Below are positions 27,704-34,464 of a stretch of DNA of 34,464 nt, piece after piece. Below the pieces are notes generated by a model. It was given only the letters and a program-made list of their open reading frames with translations, was not told the DNA's origin and did no database searches. Every line of letters starts with the position of its first letter. Positions within the stretch are counted from its first letter, which is position 1. The stretch is from Candidatus Fermentithermobacillaceae bacterium (GTDB lineage: Bacteria; Bacillota; Sulfobacillia; Fermentithermobacillales; Fermentithermobacillaceae), in the NCBI GenBank assembly GCA_012842425.1, contig DUSU01000039.1, positions 1 through 34,464 of the forward strand, in the 5' to 3' direction. Position numbers and translations under genes: made by a program.

Positions 27704-28378
27704 TTGAGGACGATCTTAAGAAAGCACAGGCTTCTCATCATATCCGGTATCCTTGGCATTTCTGCCGCGGCCATAACCCACGCTGCCGTATCCCCGTATG
27801 TGGTCACCTCTCCAGTGGTAGTAGCAGCGCGTGACATCCGGCCATACGAAAGCATTGAGCCCGGCGACCTCAGGATCGTCGACTTCCCCCGAAAGGCCGT
27901 GCCCAAAGACCACTTCTCTGAAGCCGGATCTCTCCAGGGGGCCTACGCTTTGTCGCGCATCTTGCCGGGTCAGGTTGTCATGAGCGGACATGTGGCCCGC
28001 GGGAAGGGCGAGGTGGGGCTGTCGGTGGACCTGGAGCCGGATATGAGGTGCGTGTTTGTCCCGGCAGGAGAGGAGCGGGCAGTCGGCGGGCTCATTAAAC
28101 GCGGCGAGAGAGTTGACATCGTGTTTACCCCGAAAGGAGTGACCTATGCCGCGATAGGCGGAGGACAACCTTCGTTGATAGTCAGGTCACTCCTGGTTGT
28201 TGAGGTCTGTCGCCGGCCATCTTCAGGGGAGTTTGCCGGCGTTGTTGTGCTTGCAAGGAAGACCGAGGCGGAAGCCATCGCTACCGGCATAGAGACATGC
28301 GCTGTGAGCCTGCTTCTTGCACCCAAGGAGCTTTTAGTGAACGAGAGCGTGCCCGGGACGGAGGCCTGGCTGCCGTGA
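27704..28378 (+). CDS. cpaB: Flp pilus assembly protein CpaB/RcpC (SAF domain)
   Basis: N-terminal TM; VVVAARDIRPYESIEPGDLRIVDFPRKAVPKDHF ... ALSRILPGQVVMSGHV SAF pattern; VGGLIKRGERVDIVF. Confidence 0.88.
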   Translation: MRTILRKHRLLIISGILGISAAAITHAAVSPYVVTSPVVVAARDIRPYESIEPGDLRIVDFPRKAVPKDHFSEAGSLQGAYALSRILPGQVVMSGHVARGKGEVGLSVDLEPDMRCVFVPAGEERAVGGLIKRGERVDIVFTPKGVTYAAIGGGQPSLIVRSLLVVEVCRRPSSGEFAGVVVLARKTEAEAIATGIETCAVSLLLAPKELLVNESVPGTEAWLP

Positions 28379-29472
28379 TGACCGATAGTCCCCTTGTGCT
28401 GGTAGGCGGTGACGTCCACACTGAGAGAGCCGTCTCGGCCCGGTGGCCGAAGGCCAGGATCGGAGGCACTTTTCGAGACCTTTCCCTACTGGAGTATGTT
28501 GCATCCGGGATTCGTCCCGACATAGTAGCGGTTGATGTGTCTTTGTCCCCTCGCGGCGAAACCCTGGAAGCGTGGACTGTCCGGTTCAAATCAGCCTATC
28601 CGTCATCGACGGTGACCGTGATAGATGGCTCTTCCAACAGGGTAAGCGAGGATATCGGCGAGGTTCCGGGTCTGACCACAGTCTTGGGGTCCCAAACGGT
28701 CGTCATCTGGAGCCCCAAGGGTGGAGTGGGCAAGACCTTCCTTTCAACCAATCTGGCATGCGCCGCTTCCCTCGTGACCGGCGGTAACGCAGTGCTCCTC
28801 GATATGGACTTGTGCTCGGGAGATGTGGCCGTCCACCTGGACCTCTTGGACGGACCGGCGATCACTGACTTAATCCCAGTTCTGCCGGATATCCGGCCCG
28901 AAGGCCTAGATAAGTACGCGCGCAGGCACGGGCCCTCAGGCCTGAATGTTATCTGTGGACCCAGGCAGCCGGAACTCTGCGACCTGGTTACCCCGGAAGT
29001 TGTCAGGACGGTGTTGACCCTCGCATCCAAACGTTGGGGGCTTACCTACGTGGACACTCCGCCGGACATGGCTTCCGATGTGGTCGGCGAGTGTGTCGAC
29101 GCGGCCACCAAGATCGTCCTGGTAACCACTCAGGACGTCGCTTCGCTCAAGCAATGCCGCTCGGCCCTGGAGATCTTCACGAAACTGGGCATTCCCGTTT
29201 CTGCCATGGCAGTGGTAGTGAACAGGGCTTCTAAGGACTCTCTTATGCCCCTGCAAAAGGTGGAGGAGTTCCTCGGCGTAGAGCTTGCCGGGGCAGTTCC
29301 TGAAGACCGGAAGGCAGCCGAACGGTCAGTCTTCGAGGGTCGTCCACTAGCCCTGATTTCCAAGAACGAGATTTCTGAGGCGGTGTGGAGCATCTTGGAC
29401 CACCTATCTCCGGGGCTGGGCAGAGCGTCATCGAACAAGAAAACTCCGCGAAGGAGGGGGTTATTCTGGTGA
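28378..29472 (+). CDS. cpaE: CpaE/TadZ-like MinD/ParA-family ATPase
   Basis: ATG at 28378; degenerate receiver-like N-terminus; VIWSPKGGVGKTFLSTNLACAASL; LLDMDLCSGDVAVHLDL. Confidence 0.9.
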   Translation: MTDSPLVLVGGDVHTERAVSARWPKARIGGTFRDLSLLEYVASGIRPDIVAVDVSLSPRGETLEAWTVRFKSAYPSSTVTVIDGSSNRVSEDIGEVPGLTTVLGSQTVVIWSPKGGVGKTFLSTNLACAASLVTGGNAVLLDMDLCSGDVAVHLDLLDGPAITDLIPVLPDIRPEGLDKYARRHGPSGLNVICGPRQPELCDLVTPEVVRTVLTLASKRWGLTYVDTPPDMASDVVGECVDAATKIVLVTTQDVASLKQCRSALEIFTKLGIPVSAMAVVVNRASKDSLMPLQKVEEFLGVELAGAVPEDRKAAERSVFEGRPLALISKNEISEAVWSILDHLSPGLGRASSNKKTPRRRGLFW

Positions 29473-30779
29473 GCCTCATAAAGAAGCTCGAATCGTCTCC
29501 TCACCGGACCATAGGGGGCGCGAGAACGGCCAGGGAGCGGTCGCTGGAAGATGTGATAGAGACCGTGAGGGAGAGGGTTCTCGAGAATCACGCGGAGCTG
29601 GTCATGGAAGCGCGGCTCTCGCGCGCCAAGAGGAACGAAGTGCTGGCCCTGGTCTCGGAACTAATAGTGTCAGGAGACCTGTATGTGGGGCGCCTCACCC
29701 GAAAAGACCTGGCTGAGAGGATCGTTCAGGAACTTTGCGGCCTTGGGCCCATTGACGAGTTCCTGGACGACCCAACGGTGACAGAGATAATGGTAAACGG
29801 CCCATACGAGGTCTACATAGAGCGAGACGGAGTTATCTACAAGACATCGGCTCAATTCGCCGATGAACGGCATGTCCTCGAACTCATAAACCGCATTGTG
29901 GGAAGCGCCGGCAGAAGAGTGGATAAGTCTTCGCCGTACGTAGACGCCAGGCTTCCCGACGGATCGCGGGTGAACGCCGTGATTCCTCCACTGTCCTTGA
30001 CCGGCCCTGTGCTGACCATCAGGCGGTTCCCGAGGCGGTACTCAACGTTGGACGAGCTGATCGCCCTAGGCACGATAACTCCCCAAGCGGCCGAGTTTCT
30101 CAGGGAATGCGTTGAAGCGAGGCTCGACATCGTGATCTCAGGCGGGAGCGGTACCGGGAAGACAACTACAATGAACGTGCTCGCCAACCTTTTTCGTGAG
30201 GATGAGAGAGTCATTGTGATCGAGGATTCGTCGGAGCTGAAGCTGTCCCTGAGCCATGTGATATACCTTCAGACCAGGCCGGAGAGCGTTGAAGGGAAAG
30301 GGAAGGTCACGATACGGGACCTCCTTCGAAACGCCCTCCGCATGAGGCCCGACCGCATTATCATCGGCGAGTGCCGCGGCGTCGAGACTTTCGACCTGAT
30401 TGCCGCCATGAATACGGGGCACGAAGGCTGTCTGAGCACCGTTCACGCGAACTCAACTCGTGATTGCCTCGCGCGCCTGGCCGCCATGGCCCTGATGGCC
30501 CAAGAGTCCGTGCCTCTAAGCGTCTTGGAGGCTTGGATCGGGTCAGCCGTTGACGTCATCGTGCAGCAGGCGAGAGTGGATAGCGGAGCGAGACGCGTCG
30601 TCGAGATATCGCTCGTCGGCGTTAGCGGCGGGAGAATTGAGACGGCCACCGTCTATGACGTGGAGAACAGGCCGGGATCTGACGAGTGGCCAGAGTTCTT
30701 CAACGGGAAGCTCCGCCGCGACGCAGCCGAGAGACTCAAAAAAGCCCTCAAAGGCCTGAACGGGGGAGATGCCTCCTGA
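29469..30779 (+). CDS. cpaF: Tad secretion ATPase CpaF/TadA
   Basis: GTG at 29469; ISGGSGTGKTTTMNVLANLF; RPDRIIIGECRGVETFDLIAAMNTGHEGCLSTVHANS. Confidence 0.95.
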   Translation: MSLIKKLESSPHRTIGGARTARERSLEDVIETVRERVLENHAELVMEARLSRAKRNEVLALVSELIVSGDLYVGRLTRKDLAERIVQELCGLGPIDEFLDDPTVTEIMVNGPYEVYIERDGVIYKTSAQFADERHVLELINRIVGSAGRRVDKSSPYVDARLPDGSRVNAVIPPLSLTGPVLTIRRFPRRYSTLDELIALGTITPQAAEFLRECVEARLDIVISGGSGTGKTTTMNVLANLFREDERVIVIEDSSELKLSLSHVIYLQTRPESVEGKGKVTIRDLLRNALRMRPDRIIIGECRGVETFDLIAAMNTGHEGCLSTVHANSTRDCLARLAAMALMAQESVPLSVLEAWIGSAVDVIVQQARVDSGARRVVEISLVGVSGGRIETATVYDVENRPGSDEWPEFFNGKLRRDAAERLKKALKGLNGGDAS

Positions 30780-30784
30780 ACAAC

Positions 30785-31492
30785 GTGAGCAGTATTCTGG
30801 CGGCGGCCGCAGTATTCGCAGCCTCACTATATATAGGAAGCCTCAGGGATCCCACGCATTCCTCTGTGCTTCGCCGCGGCACGAGGTACGGGCCTACACG
30901 TCGTCTACCCGTTGCAGGTGCACTCAAGGCCGTATCGCTCCTCAACCGGAGATGCGAGCCGCACGTATGGGAGGAGGTCTTCTACTCCCTGGCGTTCCGC
31001 CTAAGAGCAGGTGAAGCTCTTTCCCAGGCGGTCCGGGGAGTGTCGGAAGAAGGCTCGACTCCCGCTCATGAATCGCTCAGAAGGGTTGTGAGGGCTTACG
31101 AGGCGGGAGTCCCACTGGCACAGGCGTTTCACAGCCATGCGAGCGGAGCGGAGATGGAGAGACTGGCGGCAACAGTGGAGACCGGGGTTTCCGCGGGCAG
31201 TGACTTGCCGTCTCTCTTGTGTCACAGCGCAGAGGTGCTCAGCAGAAAACGGTCTTTGGTCAAAGAGGCCCAAGCCAAGATCACCGAGTCGCGGATAACT
31301 GCGGTTCTACTGATAGCCCTTCCCTGGATCATAGGTGGAATCACATACTTTTACGACCCGGCGCTAATCGGCCAGGGGGTCTCGAGCCCGAGAGGGCGGG
31401 CAATCCTGCTGTTCTCGCTAGCGTTATGGCTCGTGGGTGTGGTCCTTATCGCTGCAACGCTTTCCACAATCACCCGGGGGAGGAGGGGTTGA
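30785..31492 (+). CDS. tadB: TadB-like inner-membrane platform protein (T2SSF domain)
   Basis: EVFYSLAFRLRAGEALSQAVRGVSEEG; terminal TM segments; follows cpaF; GTG start at 30785. Confidence 0.85.
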   Translation: MSSILAAAAVFAASLYIGSLRDPTHSSVLRRGTRYGPTRRLPVAGALKAVSLLNRRCEPHVWEEVFYSLAFRLRAGEALSQAVRGVSEEGSTPAHESLRRVVRAYEAGVPLAQAFHSHASGAEMERLAATVETGVSAGSDLPSLLCHSAEVLSRKRSLVKEAQAKITESRITAVLLIALPWIIGGITYFYDPALIGQGVSSPRGRAILLFSLALWLVGVVLIAATLSTITRGRRG

Positions 31493-32216
31493 GATAGAGC
31501 GCTTCTTGGGGCCGCTTTCATTCGGTGTATCTGCGGCATTCTTCGGGCTCTGGGTGCTCAGAGCCGATCTCAGGCGCATGGGGTTTGCTGCGCCGAGACA
31601 GGCAGCTCCTGATGGATTTCGCCGGACCTTCCCTCGTGTGCGGAGAGCTTTGCCGTGGTCTACTTTGGCCTTGGTGGCTTGCGCTATGCTCGGCCGGAGC
31701 GGGCTCTTCGGCCTAGCCCTGGCTTGGGTAGCGCACCGGCTGGTTAGGGACCATAGGCGTCTGAAAAGGCAGCAAGAGCTACGCCGCGAGTGGCCGTTTC
31801 TCATCGAAAGCATGGCCGTCGCCGCGTTGTCCGGCATGGGTCCGGGAGACGCGTTCCAGGCCGCTGCTCAACGGGCGCGCGGGCCAATGAGAGAAGAGAC
31901 CGAAAAGGTAGTGCTGCGTCTGGCCGGAGGCGCAAGCCTGAGCAGGGCATTGAGCGCCATGGAAGGCTGCGGGCTTCCCGAAGTGAGGCGTTTGCGGGCT
32001 CTTGTTTCCCAGTGCGAGATACTGGGAACCCCGGTTGCCGACATGCTGAAGCAGCTTTCTGACGAGGGGTATGCAGAAGAAAGGCGGGCGATGGAAGAGA
32101 GGTTCAATGCTCTTCCGATCAAACTCTCGGCCATCACCGTTTTCTTCTTACTTCCACCCGTTCTTGCGGTTTCAGTTATGCCTCATATACTCGCCTTCAT
32201 TGAGGCGGGATGGTAA
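31437..32216 (+). CDS. tadC: TadC-like inner-membrane platform protein (T2SSF domain)
   Basis: WPFLIESMAVAALSGMGPGDAFQAAAQRARGPMREETEKVV; C-terminal TM FFLLPPVLAVSVMPHIL; start uncertain. Confidence 0.83.
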   Translation: MWSLSLQRFPQSPGGGGVEIERFLGPLSFGVSAAFFGLWVLRADLRRMGFAAPRQAAPDGFRRTFPRVRRALPWSTLALVACAMLGRSGLFGLALAWVAHRLVRDHRRLKRQQELRREWPFLIESMAVAALSGMGPGDAFQAAAQRARGPMREETEKVVLRLAGGASLSRALSAMEGCGLPEVRRLRALVSQCEILGTPVADMLKQLSDEGYAEERRAMEERFNALPIKLSAITVFFLLPPVLAVSVMPHILAFIEAGW

Positions 32217-32253
32217 GCGTATCTCGTCTATCACCGGATAGGGAGGTGAAAAG

Positions 32254-32472
32254 GTGACTGCATTGTACGTTCGTACTCGGATCTGGTGGGACAGGGCGCT
32301 GTCACGCCTTGCGAAGATCTGGTCGGATGAACAGGGGGCCACGGTCGCGGAATACGCCCTCGTACTCGTCATCGTAGCTGTCGCCCTCATCACTGTCCTG
32401 ACCGACCTCAGGGCTGCACTGGAAGACAAGATAAACGGCATCATCTGCGAGATCAGAGGAGTAAACCCGTGA
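32254..32472 (+). CDS. flp: Flp-family type IVb pilin
   Basis: 72 aa; EQGATVAEYALVLVIVAVALITVL = G|xxxxEY prepilin-like motif plus hydrophobic segment; GGGAGGTGAAAAG RBS region. Confidence 0.88.
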   Translation: MTALYVRTRIWWDRALSRLAKIWSDEQGATVAEYALVLVIVAVALITVLTDLRAALEDKINGIICEIRGVNP

Positions 32473-32885
32473 GAAGACTGCGCGCGGTATGGAGCGAGAC
32501 TCGCGGACAAGCCCTGGTCGAGTTCAGCCTCGTCGTGTTCTTGCTGGTGGTGATCCTCTTCTCAATCCTGGAAGGAGGGCTCGTGATCAATGCCAAGACT
32601 GTCCTCACTTCTGCCGCCAGAGAGACGGCCAGGGTCTGCGCCGTCGAGGGTGGGAGGACGCCTGGGGCCCTCCAGAGGCTCAGCGACAGCCTTACGGCGG
32701 GAGGCATTGATCCCGATGAGGTGACGGCCCTTATTTCTCCAGGCCAGGCCATCTACGGCACCACCATACGGGTGGAACTCCATTACGACTACAAAGTGGT
32801 GAGCCCTGTTGTAAGGGCAATCGTGGGAAACTCGATTCCCCTGACATCCAAGGCGGTGACCAGAAGTGAGTTCGTTCCGAGGTAG
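32469..32885 (+). CDS. tadE: TadE-like pseudopilin
   Basis: RGQALVEFSLVVFLLVVILFSILEGGLVINAKTVLTSAARETARVCAVEGG. Confidence 0.9.
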   Translation: MRRLRAVWSETRGQALVEFSLVVFLLVVILFSILEGGLVINAKTVLTSAARETARVCAVEGGRTPGALQRLSDSLTAGGIDPDEVTALISPGQAIYGTTIRVELHYDYKVVSPVVRAIVGNSIPLTSKAVTRSEFVPR

Positions 32886-33378
32886 CGTAAAGCGGAGAGG
32901 AGGTTTCCGGCCGGGACTGCGCTTGCTCCCGACATCCGAGGACGGCGCGGTCCTGGCCCTGGTCGCCGTCTTCCTGCCTGTTGCGGTCCTCACCGTGGGT
33001 ATGGTACTGGACCTGGGTATAGTGTACTTCGCCAAGAGGGCTGTTCAAGGAGCATGCGACCTAGGTGCTCTGGCGGGAGTCATCGAACTCGATTGGGACG
33101 CGTTGGCCTTGGGAGATGTGCGCATTGACCCCACCATGGGACAGGCGAAGGCAGTTCAAGTCGCAAGTGAGAACGTCTACGCCTTGGGAGGCGTCATCCG
33201 CGAGGCTTCCATTTCGGCTCATGTTCTCAACGCACCGGACCGGGAAGAACCCACAGTGCGAGTGGAATGCTGCTTCAAGGTCAGAGCTCACTTCCTTGGG
33301 TTTCTTCCCGGGCTCGGTGAGGGCATCTCGTGCTCCGTTTCTTCAGAAGGCTCAGTCGTGAGGAGAACGAAATGGTAG
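32866..33378 (+). CDS. tadG: TadG/TadE-like pilus assembly protein
   Basis: EDGAVLALVAVFLPVAVLTVGMVLDLGIVYFAKRAVQGACDLGALAGV N-terminal region; no von Willebrand A domain visible. Confidence 0.8.
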   Translation: MSSFRGSVKRRGGFRPGLRLLPTSEDGAVLALVAVFLPVAVLTVGMVLDLGIVYFAKRAVQGACDLGALAGVIELDWDALALGDVRIDPTMGQAKAVQVASENVYALGGVIREASISAHVLNAPDREEPTVRVECCFKVRAHFLGFLPGLGEGISCSVSSEGSVVRRTKW

Positions 33379-33422
33379 GAGGAGTGGTAGGATAATGGCT
33401 CTGGCCGGACCCGACAGGGAAC

Positions 33423-33451
33423 TTGATTCCGATCATGTGCTGTCTTACACT
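33423..33451 (+). promoter_or_regulatory. Promoter of vapBC
   Basis: TTGATT (33423-33428), 17-bp spacer, TACACT (33446-33451). Confidence 0.6.
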
Positions 33452-33482
33452 CAAGACGGTAGTACGCTCGTATGTGTAAGAC
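33442..33482. promoter_or_regulatory. Inverted-repeat operator of vapBC
   Basis: Perfect 9-bp arms GTCTTACAC (33442-33450) and GTGTAAGAC (33474-33482), 23-bp spacer, left arm over the -10. Confidence 0.7.
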
Positions 33483-33496
33483 GCGAGGTGATTCCG

Positions 33497-33748
33497 GTGA
33501 CCGTAGTGAAGTTATCGAACAAGGGACAACTGGTGATTCCAAGCGAGATCAGGGACAAGTACAACCTCTCCAAGGGAGACAGATTCTTGGTGAGAGACAT
33601 AGGAGGGAAGATAGTGTTGGAACCACTTCCGCGGCACCCGTTGCTGGAATTGAGAGGCGCTTTCAAATCGAAAGCGAGCGCGGTGGACTTGCTCCTACGT
33701 GAGCGGGAGGAGGACCGGATCAGGGAGGATGGCAAACATAGCTGGTAG
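33497..33748 (+). CDS. vapB: AbrB/SpoVT-fold antitoxin (VapB-type)
   Basis: VVKLSNKGQLVIPSEIRDKYNLSKGDRFLVRDIGGKIVLEPL; ORF 33395..33748 but GTG at 33497 follows GCGAGGTG. Confidence 0.9.
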   Translation: MTVVKLSNKGQLVIPSEIRDKYNLSKGDRFLVRDIGGKIVLEPLPRHPLLELRGAFKSKASAVDLLLREREEDRIREDGKHSW

Positions 33749-34160
33749 GTACGTGCTCGACAGCTCTGCCCTCATCGCGTTCCTCTGGGACGAAGCCGGC
33801 GCCCAGACGGTCGAAGACATCCTGGTAGAGGAAGACGCGGAAGTGTTCATGAGCGTGGTCAACTTGGGAGAGGTTATATACATCGTGCACAGGCTGGCCG
33901 GCGAACAGACTGCCGCCGCAGTTGAAACCAAGGTTTTTGAGACGCCCAAATTGCGGGTCATTGACGCGACCTGGCCAAGGGTGAAACATGCCGCGGGGAT
34001 CAAAGTGGACGGAAGACTCTCCTTTGCCGACTGCTTCTGCGTGGGGCTCGCTCAAGAGAAAGAAGCCGTGCTGGTGACCTGCGATCGCGAGTTTGAGCGG
34101 CTGGAGCAACAAGGTAAGGTTGCAGTCCTGTGGCTGCCGGGAGGGGAACGCAGCAGCTGA
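33729..34160 (+). CDS. vapC: PIN-domain ribonuclease toxin (VapC-type)
   Basis: ATG at 33729; acidic motifs VLDSSALI, NLGEVIY, LSFADCF, VTCDREFERL; overlaps the antitoxin by 20 nt. Confidence 0.92.
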   Translation: MANIAGRYVLDSSALIAFLWDEAGAQTVEDILVEEDAEVFMSVVNLGEVIYIVHRLAGEQTAAAVETKVFETPKLRVIDATWPRVKHAAGIKVDGRLSFADCFCVGLAQEKEAVLVTCDREFERLEQQGKVAVLWLPGGERSS

Positions 34161-34395
34161 CCAGTCAAGGACGGTATTGTGGGGCTACGGACACCTTCCG
34201 GTCTCATTTCGAATCCAGGTTATTCTCCACAGCTCCACCTCGCGAAAGTCAGACCACACCACAAACTAGGATACCTGACCCCATCGAGTACCCGGAAAAG
34301 CTGGAGAAGGCAGAGTGTCTTGCATGATCTGAACTAGTGTCAGTGTAACTTTACTGTAGGAGTTTTTGGAGGTTGGTGGTTAGCAGATAACGAAA

Positions 34396-34449
34396 GAGAC
34401 CCCACCGTCCTTGCTGGGACGAGTGTTAACACTCGAGAGGTGAGGTCTC
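34396..34449 (+). other. Structured leader sequestering the RBS of an ORF that starts at 34450 (ATGCAAATTGTACAA, MQIVQ...) and runs off the window
   Basis: GAGACCCCACC (34396-34406) pairs with GGTGAGGTCTC (34439-34449); inside, GTCC-TTGCTG-GGAC and palindrome GAGTGTTAACACTC (34421-34434). Confidence 0.65.
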
Positions 34450-34464
34450 ATGCAAATTGTACAA

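Noticed and set aside
27628-27834. Small ORF (68 aa) ahead of and overlapping cpaB
   Set aside because: No family resemblance, no well-placed RBS, and it overlaps cpaB in another frame.
1-34464. tRNA, rRNA or CRISPR arrays
   Set aside because: No cloverleaf, rRNA core motif or regularly spaced repeat was recognised in the intergenic regions read.

Overview
The window is dominated by a largely co-directional (+) Firmicutes-type chromosomal backbone. It begins with yceD-rpmF and a FapR-controlled fatty-acid/phospholipid operon (fapR-plsX-fabH-degV-fabD-fabG-acpP-fabF-rnc). This is followed by smc-ftsY, ylxM-ffh-rpsP-khpA-ylqD-trmD-rplS-lepB-rbgA, and a threonine synthase. Accessory material interrupts or follows the backbone: (i) a glycyl-radical enzyme plus activase that looks like trans-4-hydroxy-L-proline dehydratase (HypD/HypE), with a GT4-like glycosyltransferase, inserted between ftsY and ylxM-ffh; (ii) a minus-strand HTH protein with an S24/LexA-like domain that appears to lack the catalytic Ser and Lys; (iii) a TPR membrane protein convergent with a secreted SLH-domain protein; (iv) a compact Tad/Flp pilus locus (SAF/CpaB, CpaE/TadZ, CpaF/TadA, TadB, TadC, Flp pilin, TadE, TadG) with no visible prepilin peptidase or secretin, transcribed divergently from the SLH gene across a palindrome-bearing promoter region; (v) a VapBC-type toxin-antitoxin pair with a clear inverted-repeat operator; (vi) at the right edge, a structured leader that pairs with the Shine-Dalgarno of an ORF running off the window. 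No rRNA, tRNA or CRISPR array was recognised. All family calls come from reading the translated motifs and from memory of family sequences; no searches were run.
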